From Streptomyces sp. AP-93 (GTDB lineage Bacteria; Actinomycetota; Actinomycetes; Streptomycetales; Streptomycetaceae): a stretch of 64,000 bases of DNA. Position 1 is the stretch's first letter. Each line of letters starts with the position of its first letter. Below, piece by piece: positions 26,431 to 35,376 of this stretch. Under the pieces are notes generated by a model. It was not told where the DNA came from, did not search any database, and saw only the letters and a list, made by a program, of their open reading frames with translations. Position numbers and translations under genes: made by a program. The DNA lies in the NCBI RefSeq assembly GCF_022808175.1, contig NZ_JALGBX010000036.1, forward strand, positions 1 to 64,000, given 5' to 3'.

Positions 26431-26480
26431 AACCGCCGGTCGCCCCGTGTCCTGGCCAGGACACGGGGCGACCGGCGGTT
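26431..26480. terminator. 50-bp perfect palindrome, bidirectional terminator
   Basis: The two 25-bp halves are exact reverse complements centred on GG|CC at 26455/26456. It lies between the convergent stops at 26365 and 26509, and would form a 25-bp stem in either direction. A bidirectional terminator is the simplest role; the perfect match is unusual for this length. Confidence 0.85.
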
Positions 26481-26508
26481 GTCCGGGCCGACCGGGGAGG
26501 TCGGCCGG

Positions 26509-27024
26509 TCAGGCCCGGCCGCGGATCGGGCGCCGGCGGCGGATCACGTGGGCGCCCGCACCGAGGGCCGCCGCGCCGACGAGGCTCGCGCCGATGGCGG
26601 TCTCGGTGGTGGACGGGCCGAGGGAGCCGCCGATGCCGCCCTGCGCGCCGCGGCCGTCCAGGATCGTGAAGCGGTGCGTGGCGACCAGGCTGTTGTCGTG
26701 GCACTTGACCGACAGCGTGTGGTGCCCGGGCGAGGCGTGGTTGAAGATCCGGACGGTCGCGAAGCCGATGGAGCCGGCCGACAGGTTCGTCTGCGGAAAG
26801 TTGCCGTGCGAGAAGACGATGCCGCCGTGGTGGCAACCGGCCGCGCTGACCTGCATCGTGGAGCCCTGGTGCACGGAGTACGGGTTGACGGTGACATTGC
26901 TGGGCCCGCCGTTTCCTCCCGAGGGCGGACCGCCCGCAGGGTTCGCGGAGGCGAACGGGGCACTGAGGGCGATGGCGGCGCAAGTGGCCGCCGCGGTCAC
27001 GGTAAGAGCGCGGAGAACACGCAT
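26509..27024 (-). CDS. Exported C-terminally anchored Ig-like protein (paralogue)
   Basis: The 171-residue protein has a signal peptide (ending about residue 27, FASANPAGG), a beta-rich domain with two cysteines (SAAGCHHGGIVFSHG and LSVKCHDNSL), then GGIGGSLGPSTTETAIGASLVGAAALGAGAHVIRRRR. The end repeats the GG[LI]GGS - hydrophobic segment - arginine plan of the protein at 25709-26365, and the beta domains are comparable in length and cysteine placement. It is divergent from the class F sortase gene across 352 bp. Ligand unknown; possible sortase substrate (inference). Confidence 0.75.
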   Translation of the reverse strand: MRVLRALTVTAAATCAAIALSAPFASANPAGGPPSGGNGGPSNVTVNPYSVHQGSTMQVSAAGCHHGGIVFSHGNFPQTNLSAGSIGFATVRIFNHASPGHHTLSVKCHDNSLVATHRFTILDGRGAQGGIGGSLGPSTTETAIGASLVGAAALGAGAHVIRRRRPIRGRA

Positions 27025-27376
27025 GGTGGAACCTCCAGCGGGAAGCGCCCCGGAGCGGTGGCCCGGGCAGATCGACGAGAACGCCTCCCATCACGAACCC
27101 TCGGTCCGGTCCGCAAGCAGCGCATTTCCGCCTTTGGGCCGCAAGGTTGAGCGACACGCCGATGCGCGGACGCGTTCGCTGACGGATCCGCAGGTCACGA
27201 CCCGTCAGGCATTTATGTGACGATTACCTGGATGGGCGCACCCCTTCCGGCCCCACCACCCGTTCGCCCTTCCCCGATCGCCGTCCCGCACGCACCGCCT
27301 TAGCGTGCGTGAAGCAGGGCGTGAAGGGGTGGGACAGGAACGCGGGTCGGGACCCCCGCGTCGGGAAGGGAGAACC
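27025..27376. other. 352-bp divergent region before the sortase gene
   Basis: No gene is visible between the divergent starts at 27024 and 27377. It must hold promoters for both. The sequence includes a CGCGGG/CCCGCG hairpin at 27341-27360, 16 bp before the sortase start, and a strong AAGGGAGA ribosome site. I see no operator-like palindrome beyond these. Confidence 0.4.
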
Positions 27377-28066
27377 ATGCTCGAGGACGAGAGTGAGAGG
27401 CCACCGAGGAGGCGCTCCCCCTGGGGTGCGATCGCGCTGGTCATGCTCACCGGCCTCGCCATGATGCGCAACGGAGCCGAGGCCGGTGACGGACCCCCGC
27501 AGCCGGCCGCCGCCGCGGCGGTGACCGCACCGGCCGGGACGGCGGTCGGGCCGCAGGCCCACCAGGCGCCCGGCGAGCCGCCCACACCGCCGCCGGACAT
27601 GGAGGTGCTGGGCCACTCGTCGGTTCAGCGCGTCCGGATCCCGTCGATCAGCGTGGACGCGCCGGTGATGACGGTCGGGCTGGACGCGCAGGGCTGGATC
27701 GACGCGCCGCCCCCGCAGGACAAGAACCTGGCCGGCTGGTACCTCAACGGCATCTCGCCGGGCCAGCGGGGTTCGGCGGTGATCGTGGGCCACGTGGACA
27801 ACGCGCAGGGCCCCGCGGTCTTCTACGGCCTGGGCTCGGTCCAGAAGGGCAGCCGCGTCGAGGTGGCGCGCTACGACGGCCGCACGGCCGTGTTCGAGGT
27901 GTACGGCGTGGAGGTCTTCTCCAAGAACACCTTCCCCGGATCCCGGGTCTACGGGGACACCGGACACCCGGAGCTCCGGGTGATCACCTGCGGCGGAGGC
28001 TACTCGAAGGGCCGCGGCTACGACGGCAACGTGGTCGTGTTCGCGCGGATGGTGGAGGCCCGCTGA
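27377..28066 (+). CDS. Class F sortase
   Basis: The 229-residue protein has an N-terminal membrane segment (WGAIALVMLTGLAMM, about 16-30), an Ala/Pro-rich linker and a catalytic domain with His139 (VIVGHVDN), Cys205 (VITCGGGY) and a likely Arg213, in the order and spacing of class F sortases of actinobacteria. These enzymes attach exported proteins to the cell wall; the sorting signal of class F enzymes is less well defined than for classes A or E. ATG 27377 has AAGGGAGA upstream. Neighbouring genes at 25709 and 26509 encode proteins with sortase-substrate-like C-termini. Confidence 0.88.
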   Translation: MLEDESERPPRRRSPWGAIALVMLTGLAMMRNGAEAGDGPPQPAAAAAVTAPAGTAVGPQAHQAPGEPPTPPPDMEVLGHSSVQRVRIPSISVDAPVMTVGLDAQGWIDAPPPQDKNLAGWYLNGISPGQRGSAVIVGHVDNAQGPAVFYGLGSVQKGSRVEVARYDGRTAVFEVYGVEVFSKNTFPGSRVYGDTGHPELRVITCGGGYSKGRGYDGNVVVFARMVEAR

Positions 28067-28108
28067 CCGGCCCGTGCGGCGGCGGACGACGGCGCCGCCG
28101 CGCGGGAC

Positions 28109-28142
28109 ACGGCCCCCTCCGGGGTACGGCCCCCTCCGGGGT
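28109..28142. repeat. 17-bp tandem repeat between convergent genes
   Basis: Two exact units ACGGCCCCCTCCGGGGT (28109-28125, 28126-28142) and a partial third (ACGGCCCT) lie between the sortase and deacetylase stops. Each unit contains CCCC/GGGG and could form small hairpins. Confidence 0.7.
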
Positions 28143-28149
28143 ACGGCCC

Positions 28150-29061
28150 TCAGCGCGGCGGCAGCTCCGGCAGCGTCATCCGGAACCCCCGCCCGAGCAG
28201 GTGCGGCAGGTAGCTCGCCAGCGCCTGCACGCTCTGCGAGCGGTTGCCGCCCGCGTCGTGGTTCAGCACGATCACCCCGGGTGCGGCCTGCTTGAGGACC
28301 CGCGACACGATCGTCGCGGTGCCCGGCTCCTTCCAGTCCAGGGTGTCCACGGTCCAGGCGAGCGGTTCCATGCCGAGCTCCGCGCCGATCTCGAAGGCGG
28401 CCCGGTTCCAGGCCCCGTAGGGCGCCCGGAACCACAGCGGAGCCGTGCCGACGGCCTGCTGGACGACCTCGCTCGTGCGGCCGATCTCGGAGGCCAGGGC
28501 CGGCCGGCTCAGCTTGGGGATCAGGGGATGGGTCCAGGTGTGGTTGCCGATGACGTGTCCCTCGGCCACCATCCTGCGCAGCAGGTCCTGGTTGTCCACC
28601 GCCATCTCCCCGCAGACGAAGAACATGGCCCGCACGCCGTGGCGCGCGAGGGTGTCCAGGATGGCCGGGGTGTAGCGGGGGTCGGGGCCGTCGTCGAAGG
28701 TGAGGGTCATGGCGCTCGCCGTGCTCGCGTCGGCGGGCAGTTCCAGGATCGGCCGGGTCCGTACGGCGGGCTTCGCCGCGGGCACGCGCTCCGGGGCCCC
28801 TTCGGAGGTCATCGGCTCGAGCCGGTACGGGGATCCGCGCGGGAACTGCGGCCGCGCGCCGGGGGCTCCGGTCAGGGGTCCGGGCCCTGCGGCTCCGCCG
28901 GGTACCGCCCCGGGTCCGGCGCCTGCCGCGGGGGCCCCCGCGCCCGATGTCGGCAGATCGGTTTCGCCGCCCGTCAGCAGGCCTGCGGCGGCGGCGACTC
29001 CGAGGAAGACGGCGGAACGCAGGAGCATGCGTCGCCCTACTGTCGGCTCGTCATTTTTCAT
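28150..29061 (-). CDS. Polysaccharide deacetylase (CE4 / NodB domain), exported
   Basis: The 303-residue protein starts with a twin-arginine-type signal (VGRRMLLRSAVFLGVAAAAGLL), has a Gly/Pro/Ala linker to about residue 110, then a NodB domain: TFDDGPD (Asp123/Asp124), HTWTH (His174/His178 metal ligands) and FRAPYGAWN. The family removes N- or O-acetyl groups from peptidoglycan, chitin or other glycans; substrate not determined. A small pre-mature linker repeat (GAGAPAAGAGPGAVPG) is notable. It is convergent with the sortase gene, so a cell-wall role in the same block is likely. Confidence 0.88.
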   Translation of the reverse strand: MKNDEPTVGRRMLLRSAVFLGVAAAAGLLTGGETDLPTSGAGAPAAGAGPGAVPGGAAGPGPLTGAPGARPQFPRGSPYRLEPMTSEGAPERVPAAKPAVRTRPILELPADASTASAMTLTFDDGPDPRYTPAILDTLARHGVRAMFFVCGEMAVDNQDLLRRMVAEGHVIGNHTWTHPLIPKLSRPALASEIGRTSEVVQQAVGTAPLWFRAPYGAWNRAAFEIGAELGMEPLAWTVDTLDWKEPGTATIVSRVLKQAAPGVIVLNHDAGGNRSQSVQALASYLPHLLGRGFRMTLPELPPR

Positions 29062-29149
29062 TACTACTACGTATCAACGACATCGCCGCAGATGTCGAGA
29101 GGCGCGGACGCGCCCCCGCGCGCTCACCCGCCCGGAGTAGCCCCGCCGG

Positions 29150-32100
29150 TCAGCCGCGCCGTACCAGCGGGAACGGCAGCGTCTCCCGGATCGTCAGCCC
29201 CGTGAGGAACATGACGAGGCGGTCGACGCCGATGCCCAGCCCGCCGGTAGGCGGCATCGCGTACTCCAGCGCGTCCAGGAAGTCGTTGTCGAGCTCCATC
29301 GCCTCCGGATCCCCGCCGGCCGCCAGCAGCGACTGCGCGGTCAGCCGGCGCCGCTGCTCGACGGGGTCGGTCAGCTCCGAGTAGGCGGTGCCCAGTTCGG
29401 TGCCGAAGGCCACCAGGTCCCAGCGCTCCGCGAGCCTGGGGTCCTTGCGGTGCTGCCGGGTGAGCGGGGAGACGTCGGTCGGGAAGTCCTTGTAGAAGGT
29501 GGGCAGCTTGGTCCGCTCCTCCACCAGCCGCTCGTACATCTCCAGGACCACGTCGCCCCGGGTGTCGTCGGGCGTGTGCGGCACGGCCGCCCGGTCGCAA
29601 TGCCTTCTCAGGACGGCCTCCTCGGTGTCGGCGTCGACCTCCTCGCCCAGGGCCTCGCTGATCGCCCCGTACATCGTCTTGACCGGCCAGGGCCCGGAGA
29701 TGTCGTGGACGACGAGCTTCCCGTCCGGTCCGGCCTTGTGCGCGATCGGCGAGCCGAAGGCGGCCGTGGCGGCGCTCTGGATCAGCTCGCGGGTCAGGTC
29801 GAGCATCACGTCGTAGTCGGCGAAGGCCTGGTAGGCCTCCAGCATCGTGAACTCGGGGTTGTGCTTGTAGGAGACGCCCTCGTTGCGGAAGGTGCGGCCC
29901 ATCTCGAAGACCTTCTCCATACCGCCCACGCACAGCCGCTTCAGGTACAGCTCGGGCGCGATGCGCAGGTACAGGTCGAGGTCGTAGGCGTTGATGTGGG
30001 TGCGGAACGGCCGGGCGTTGGCCCCGCCGTGGATCTGCTGGAGCATCGGGGTCTCGACCTCCAGGTAGCCCCGGTCCAGCAGCCCCTGCCGCAGGGCCTG
30101 GACGGCGCTGGAGCGGGCCCGTACGACGTCGCGCGCGTCGGGGCTGGCGACCAGGTCCAGGTAGCGCTGGCGGACCTTGGCCTCCGGGTCGGCGAGGCCC
30201 TTGCGCTTGTCGGGCAGCGGGCGCAGGCACTTGCCGGTGAGCTGCCAGGAGCCGACGACCACGGACAGTTCGCCGGCCTTGCTGGAGCCGACCTCGCCGC
30301 TCGCGACGACGTGGTCGCCGAAGTCCACCTGGGAGGTGAAGGCGTCGAGCACGGCGGGGCCCGCCTCGTCCCGGGTGAACATCAGCTGGATGTCGCCCGA
30401 CCAGTCCCGCAGGACCGCGAACACCACGCCGCCGAGGTCGCGTACGACCATCACCCGTCCGGCGACGGTGACCGGCGAGCCGGTGCGGGCGCCGGGCGGG
30501 TAGCCGGGGTGCGCGGCCTTGAGCTCGGCGACGGTGTGGGTGCGCTGCGGGATGCCGACGGGGTACGGGTCGGTGCCGGCGGCCCGGATCCGCTCCAGCT
30601 TGTCGTGGCGGACCCGGACCTGTTCGGGCATCCGCCCGGCCCGCGCGGCCTCGGTGTCCTGCTCCCCTACGGATTCCAGCCCGAGGGATTCGATGGGCGG
30701 CAGGCCCGCGGTGGTGGCGGGGGCGGTGAGCCCGCGCGGGTGACCGTTGCCCCAGAGGGTGCGCATGCTGGGCACGGAGACGAACCCCTCGGCGATGCCG
30801 GAGGCGAGGCTGACCCGGGCGAGCGAGCCGGCGTCCTGGAAGCAGAGGAACCGCGGGTACCACTCGGGGCCGTACTTGACGTTCGAGCGGTACAGCGCCT
30901 CCAGCTGCCACCAGCGGGAGAAGAAGAGCAGCAGCTTGCGCCACACCTTCAGGACGGGACCGGCGCCGATCCGGCCGCCCTCTTCGAAGGCCGAGCGGAA
31001 GACGGCGAAGTTGAGGGAGATGCGGCGCACGCCCAGGCCCGGGGCCGCCGCGCAGAGCTCGGCGACCATGAACTCCATGACCCCGTTGGGGGCGGCCCGG
31101 TCGCGGCGCATCAGGTCGAGGGAGATCCCGTCCTTGCCCCAGGGCACGAAGGAGAGCAGGGCGATCAGCTCGCCCTTGTCGTCGAAGGCCTCCACGAGCA
31201 GGCAGTCCCCGTCGGCGGAGTCCCCGAGCCGGTCCAGGGCCATGGAGAAGCCGCGTTCGGTCTCGGTGTCGCGCCACTTGTCGGCGCGGTCCACGATCAT
31301 CTGCATCTCGTCCTCGGAGAGGGCGGAGTGGCGGCGGATGACGGTGCTCGCTCCGGTGCGCTTGACGCGGTTGACGGCCTGGCGGGTGACGCGCATGTCG
31401 CGGCCGTCGAGGTCGAAGTGGGCGACGTGCAGGATGGCCTCGTCACCGAGCTGCAGGGCGCCGAGCCCGGAGCGGGCGTACGCGGTCGCCCCGTCCTCGG
31501 AGGCGCCCATGACGGCGGGCTGCCAGCCGTAGCGCCGGGCGACGGCGAGCCAGGCGTCGATGGCGGGGGTCCACGCGGCCGGGTCGCCGACGGGGTCGCC
31601 GCTGCCGAGGCAGACGCCGGCCTCGACCCGGTAGGTGACGGCGGCCTTGCCGTTCGGGGCGAACACGACGGCCTTGTCGCGCCGGGTGGCGAAGTAGCCG
31701 AGGGAGTCGCCCCGCCCGTAGGCGCCCAGCAGGGCCCGGATGCGGGGCTCCTCGTCCCCGTGCAGGGCGGCGGTCAGCCGCTGGGAGCGGAAGAGGGTGG
31801 CGGCGGCGTTCAGCAGGGCGAGGGCGCCGAAGAGGCCGAGCAGGAAGTACAGGGGCCTGGCCGGGTGGCCGTCGAACTGCCGGGCCGAGAACAGCCCGCC
31901 GAACACCTGCTTGGCGGACCAGTCCAGCCACTGCCCCTTGGGCAGGGTTCCCGGGAACAGCGCGACCAGGCCCCAGCCGAGGAAGACGGCCGCGAGGAGA
32001 CCGAGGCCGAGCACGAGCATGGCCCGCCACAGGGCCCCCGGCCGGGAGGCGGCGTTGAACTCCTTGCGCGCGGCGATCAGGATCGCGAGGGCGGCCACCG

Positions 32101-32464
32101 CGAGGGCCATGGAGGAGAAGCCCACCCCGTAGTCCTCGGTGGCGATGGTCAGCACGTCGACCAGGACCAGCAGGGCCAAATAGGTGACGACGATCCACCA
32201 GGCGATCTTCTTGCGCATGCCGAGTGCCGCGGCGAGGAGGAAGAGGAAGACGGCGTAGGCGAGGTTGGCGCTGACCGGTACGACGATGGCGTCGAGGAAG
32301 CGCACGACGGGCCGCAGCAGGCGGCGCAGCGTCGGGGAGAGGGCCAGCAGGGCGCAGAACAGCCCGAGCGTTCCGAAGAACGCTCCGAAGGCGTCGGGCA
32401 CCCGGTTCAGGAAGCGGCTGCGGCTGCCGCGCGTCCCGCGCGTCTCCTCCACGGTGGCACTCAT
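29150..32464 (-). CDS. lysX: Bifunctional lysyl-phosphatidylglycerol synthase / lysyl-tRNA synthetase LysX
   Basis: The 1104-residue protein joins an MprF-like membrane protein to a class II lysyl-tRNA synthetase, as in mycobacterial LysX. The first 200 residues hold six or more membrane segments; about 240-570 is the phosphatidylglycerol lysyltransferase domain (VFAPNGKAAVTYRVEAGVCLGSGDP); from about 600 the LysS part has an OB-fold and motifs (YLDLVASPDAR, RTFRNEGVSYKHNPEFTMLE, GLGIGVDRLVMFLTG). It adds lysine to membrane lipid, giving resistance to cationic peptides. ATG 32464 is used; GTG 32473 is in frame. The USP gene is divergent. Confidence 0.92.
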   Translation of the reverse strand: MSATVEETRGTRGSRSRFLNRVPDAFGAFFGTLGLFCALLALSPTLRRLLRPVVRFLDAIVVPVSANLAYAVFLFLLAAALGMRKKIAWWIVVTYLALLVLVDVLTIATEDYGVGFSSMALAVAALAILIAARKEFNAASRPGALWRAMLVLGLGLLAAVFLGWGLVALFPGTLPKGQWLDWSAKQVFGGLFSARQFDGHPARPLYFLLGLFGALALLNAAATLFRSQRLTAALHGDEEPRIRALLGAYGRGDSLGYFATRRDKAVVFAPNGKAAVTYRVEAGVCLGSGDPVGDPAAWTPAIDAWLAVARRYGWQPAVMGASEDGATAYARSGLGALQLGDEAILHVAHFDLDGRDMRVTRQAVNRVKRTGASTVIRRHSALSEDEMQMIVDRADKWRDTETERGFSMALDRLGDSADGDCLLVEAFDDKGELIALLSFVPWGKDGISLDLMRRDRAAPNGVMEFMVAELCAAAPGLGVRRISLNFAVFRSAFEEGGRIGAGPVLKVWRKLLLFFSRWWQLEALYRSNVKYGPEWYPRFLCFQDAGSLARVSLASGIAEGFVSVPSMRTLWGNGHPRGLTAPATTAGLPPIESLGLESVGEQDTEAARAGRMPEQVRVRHDKLERIRAAGTDPYPVGIPQRTHTVAELKAAHPGYPPGARTGSPVTVAGRVMVVRDLGGVVFAVLRDWSGDIQLMFTRDEAGPAVLDAFTSQVDFGDHVVASGEVGSSKAGELSVVVGSWQLTGKCLRPLPDKRKGLADPEAKVRQRYLDLVASPDARDVVRARSSAVQALRQGLLDRGYLEVETPMLQQIHGGANARPFRTHINAYDLDLYLRIAPELYLKRLCVGGMEKVFEMGRTFRNEGVSYKHNPEFTMLEAYQAFADYDVMLDLTRELIQSAATAAFGSPIAHKAGPDGKLVVHDISGPWPVKTMYGAISEALGEEVDADTEEAVLRRHCDRAAVPHTPDDTRGDVVLEMYERLVEERTKLPTFYKDFPTDVSPLTRQHRKDPRLAERWDLVAFGTELGTAYSELTDPVEQRRRLTAQSLLAAGGDPEAMELDNDFLDALEYAMPPTGGLGIGVDRLVMFLTGLTIRETLPFPLVRRG

Positions 32465-32549
32465 GGTTCGCACTGTAAGGAGGGCCGCTCCCCTTCGCGC
32501 GGTGAGCCGACCCGGCCCGATCCGAAGCGCACGCCTTAACCTCGGAAGG

Positions 32550-33011
32550 GTGACGGAGCACGTGGGTACGGGATTCGAGCGCGGTACGGACGGCCCGAAG
32601 GTGATCCTCGCCGGGGTGGACGGTTCGCAGTCCTCGCTCCGCGCGGCCGCCTACGCGGCGGGGCTGGCGCGGCGGCAGAACGCGCTGCTGGCGCTGGTGT
32701 ACGTCCAGCCGGTGATGCCGGCCGGGGCCTCGCTGGGGGCTCCGGTGTCGGAGGCCACCGAGGAGATCGCGCAGGGGCTGGTGGCCGAGATCCGGGAGTC
32801 CGCGGAGCGGCTGAAGGGCGTCTACGACGTCCGCTGGCAGTTCCACACCTTCCGCGGGGACGCGTACGCCGGGCTGGTGAGCGCGGCGGAGGAGCTGATG
32901 GCGGACGCGGTGGTGGTCGGGGCCTCGGAGCAGGCCGGGCACCGGATCGTGGGTTCGGTGGCGATCCGCCTGGTGAAGGCGGGGCGCTGGCCGGTCACCG
33001 TGGTTCCCTAA
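32550..33011 (+). CDS. Universal stress protein (UspA family)
   Basis: The 153-residue protein is a single UspA domain: VILAGVDGSQSSLRAAAYAAGLA at the N-terminus, LVYVQPV after it, and the ATP-type signature VVVGASEQAGHRIVGSVAIRLVKAGRWPVTVVP, whose G-X2-G-X9-G layout is only partly kept. Usp proteins bind ATP or AMP and act in stress or dormancy. The GTG at 32550 has GGAAGG directly adjacent, and GTG 32562 is an alternative. It is divergent from lysX by 85 bp. Confidence 0.85.
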   Translation: MTEHVGTGFERGTDGPKVILAGVDGSQSSLRAAAYAAGLARRQNALLALVYVQPVMPAGASLGAPVSEATEEIAQGLVAEIRESAERLKGVYDVRWQFHTFRGDAYAGLVSAAEELMADAVVVGASEQAGHRIVGSVAIRLVKAGRWPVTVVP

Positions 33012-33147
33012 GCGGTTCGCCCTTGCAACCTGACGCCTGTAGACGGCGGACGCGGGCGTGGCTTATCTTCGTGCGATTCGGGCTGCCCGTCAGGCGGCCC
33101 GTTTCCATGTCACACGTCGCACATGTTCCCGTGGGGGGTACTTCGTC

Positions 33148-33864
33148 ATGTCCTTGAGCGCACCCGGTCCGTCGCCTGCCGCACACGTCCTGCGTTCCCC
33201 GCAGGGGTTGGCCACGGCCGTGACCGCGCTGTTGTCCGTGGGGGCCGCCGTCGATCTCTTCACGTCCGGGGTGAGCCTGTACACCTGGAACCTGATGAGG
33301 GACTTCGTCGGCGCGCCGACGCCCGCCGACCCCGGCGACCCCGCCCGTTCCGAAGACCTCGGCTTCGCCGACTCCCTCGCCGGCGGTGCCGCTCTCGTGC
33401 GGGGACCGCTCTACCTGGCCACTGCCGTGGTCTTCGTCATCTGGTTCCACCGGGTCCGCTGCAACGGCCAGGTGTTCCGGCCGGACGGTTTCAGCCAGTC
33501 CGCCGGCTGGGCCATCGGCGGCTGGTTCGTCCCGCTCGCGAACTTCTTCCTCCCGTACCGGACGGCGCGGGAGACCTGGAACGCCAGCACCCAGTACGCG
33601 GCCGACGGCTCCTACCGCCAGGTCTCGGGCGCCCCGGTGGTCGCCTGGTGGGTGGTGTTCGCCGCCAGCTGGGCGCTGGCCTGGGTCGCCTCGTGGAAGT
33701 ACCGGACGGCCGAGACGACCGCGGCGGCCGGCGGCGCCGACCTCTTCAGCGCCGTCGCGGACCTGACCGGCGTCGTGGCCGCCGTGCTGGCCGTCGCCTT
33801 CGTGCGCAAACTCACCGCGATGCAGCACGTGAAGGCCACCCAGGGACCGAACGCCGCGGCCTGA
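33148..33864 (+). CDS. DUF4328 membrane protein
   Basis: The 238-residue protein has about four membrane segments: LATAVTALLSVGAAVDLF, LYLATAVVFVIWFHRV, GWAIGGWFVPLANFFLPY and VVAWWVVFAASWALAWVASW, followed by a fifth weak one. The block FHRVRCNGQVFRPDGF...WAIGGWFVPLANFFLPYR is the DUF4328 signature. Function unknown. ATG 33148 is chosen over an in-frame ATG at 33058 since a GGGGGG stretch precedes it by 8-10 bp and the family alignment starts here. It is convergent with the CapA gene, with only 13 bp between stops. Confidence 0.85.
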   Translation: MSLSAPGPSPAAHVLRSPQGLATAVTALLSVGAAVDLFTSGVSLYTWNLMRDFVGAPTPADPGDPARSEDLGFADSLAGGAALVRGPLYLATAVVFVIWFHRVRCNGQVFRPDGFSQSAGWAIGGWFVPLANFFLPYRTARETWNASTQYAADGSYRQVSGAPVVAWWVVFAASWALAWVASWKYRTAETTAAAGGADLFSAVADLTGVVAAVLAVAFVRKLTAMQHVKATQGPNAAA

Positions 33865-33877
33865 GGTTCCGGCGGCC

Positions 33878-35083
33878 CTACTTCGTCGCGGTCAGCCCGT
33901 CCTTGGCCGCGCCGCGGCCGAGGACGGCCTCGGTGATCTCGTCGCGGGCGTCCTCGTAGTCCTCGCGGCCGGGCGACTCGGCGAGCGCGGCCGGGAGGTT
34001 GACGACACGGCCCGCGCGGAGGTCCATCATCTGCGGGACGAACTCGGCCTTGGTGACCTGCCAGCGCTGCCCGGGGGCGGCCGGCGGGGCGAAGGTGAAG
34101 CGGCCGATGGAACCGTAATTGCCGCGCATGTCGCGGGCGCCGGTGTAGTTGAACATCTCGCCGGCGACCTGGTCGCCCATCCCGTAGACGATCCAGGTCC
34201 CGTTGACCTTCTCGTACGCCTGCGGGATGTGGGCGTGCGTACCGAGGATCATGTCCACGTCGGGGCGGCCGCCGGTCTGCGAGGCGGTGAGCGCCTTGCC
34301 GAGCGCGAGCTGCTTCTCGTCCGGTTCGGTCTGCCATTCCGTGCCCCAGTGGAGACTGACGAGGACCACGTCGGCGCCCGCCTTCCGGGCCGCGCGGGAG
34401 TCCGCGATGATCTTCTCCTGCTCCATCAGGTTGACCGCCCAGGGCTGGCCCTCGGGCAGCGGGTAGCCGTTGGTGTCGTAGGTGTACGCGAGGTGCGCGA
34501 CCTTCGCGGAGCCCGCCGCGTACATCGTCACGGTGCCCGCCTCGGCCGCCGTGCGGGCGGAGCCCGCGTGCTTCAGACCGACCTTGTCGAACCGGTCGAG
34601 GGTGCGCTTCAGACCGGCGCCGCCGCCGTCGAGGGTGTGGTTCGAGGCCGTGGAACAGCCGTCGTACCCGGCGTCCTTGAGGCCGTCGGCGACCTCGGGC
34701 GGGGACTGGAAGGCGGGGTAGCCGGTGAACGGGCCGCCGTCCGGCCCGTAGATGGTCTCCATGTGGCAGAGGGCCAGGTCGGCGCCCGAGACGATCGGCT
34801 TGACCGCGGAGAACATCGGCCGGAAGTCGTGGCCGTCACCGTCCGCGTAGGAGGCCGCCCGCCGGATGACCGACTCGTGGGGCAGCACGTCGCCGCTCGC
34901 GACGAGGGTGAAGCCCTTCACTGCGGGGGCGGTGGTCGATCCGGGAGCACCGGAGGGTGCCTGGGCGGACGGGGAACCGGCGAGGCGGGCCGGTGCGGGG
35001 TCCCCGCCGGCCGAGCAGCCGGCTACGGCCGACAGCACCACGGCGGTCAGGAGTGCGAGGGCGTGGCGGGTGCGCGCGGTCAT
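33878..35083 (-). CDS. CapA/PgsA-family lipoprotein (poly-gamma-glutamate synthesis-like)
   Basis: The 401-residue lipoprotein (signal ending AVAGC) contains a CapA-type metallophosphatase-like domain: LVASGDVLPHE (first metal motif), SNHTLDGG, VVLVSLHWGTEW, and ILGTHAHIPQAYEKVNGTWIVYGMGDQ. In other bacteria the family is needed for poly-gamma-glutamate capsule, but most actinobacterial members are uncharacterised. ATG 35083 is used, with GGGA or a distant GGAG upstream; an in-frame ATG at 35194 lacks the signal peptide. It is divergent from the ECF sigma factor gene. Confidence 0.87.
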   Translation of the reverse strand: MTARTRHALALLTAVVLSAVAGCSAGGDPAPARLAGSPSAQAPSGAPGSTTAPAVKGFTLVASGDVLPHESVIRRAASYADGDGHDFRPMFSAVKPIVSGADLALCHMETIYGPDGGPFTGYPAFQSPPEVADGLKDAGYDGCSTASNHTLDGGGAGLKRTLDRFDKVGLKHAGSARTAAEAGTVTMYAAGSAKVAHLAYTYDTNGYPLPEGQPWAVNLMEQEKIIADSRAARKAGADVVLVSLHWGTEWQTEPDEKQLALGKALTASQTGGRPDVDMILGTHAHIPQAYEKVNGTWIVYGMGDQVAGEMFNYTGARDMRGNYGSIGRFTFAPPAAPGQRWQVTKAEFVPQMMDLRAGRVVNLPAALAESPGREDYEDARDEITEAVLGRGAAKDGLTATK

Positions 35084-35376
35084 CTGTCCCGGCTCTCCTT
35101 GACTGGATCTATTTGTGCGACTACCTGATCTTCCGTCAATCCATAGAAAGAGACGCCTGAAGTCAAGAAACGGCTCCGCCGCCCGGCCGCACACTCACTC
35201 CAATGGCCGTTCGGCGCGCCGTTCGACCGTTCACCGCCCCGCGCGGCCGCCCACCGGATGACCCGGGTGCTTGGGCGCACCGTCCGGGCGGGACGGTTCC
35301 GGGCGGGCCCGGTGCAGGTCAGGGTGGATCCGTCGACCTCGACCACCCCCGCACCGACCCCCGGAAGGAGCCTCCC

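Noticed and set aside
29450..32539. 1029-codon plus-strand open frame antisense to lysX
   Set aside because: Shadow frame; composition is Gly/Ala/Glu/Asp/Val noise and lysX on the other strand is fully recognisable.
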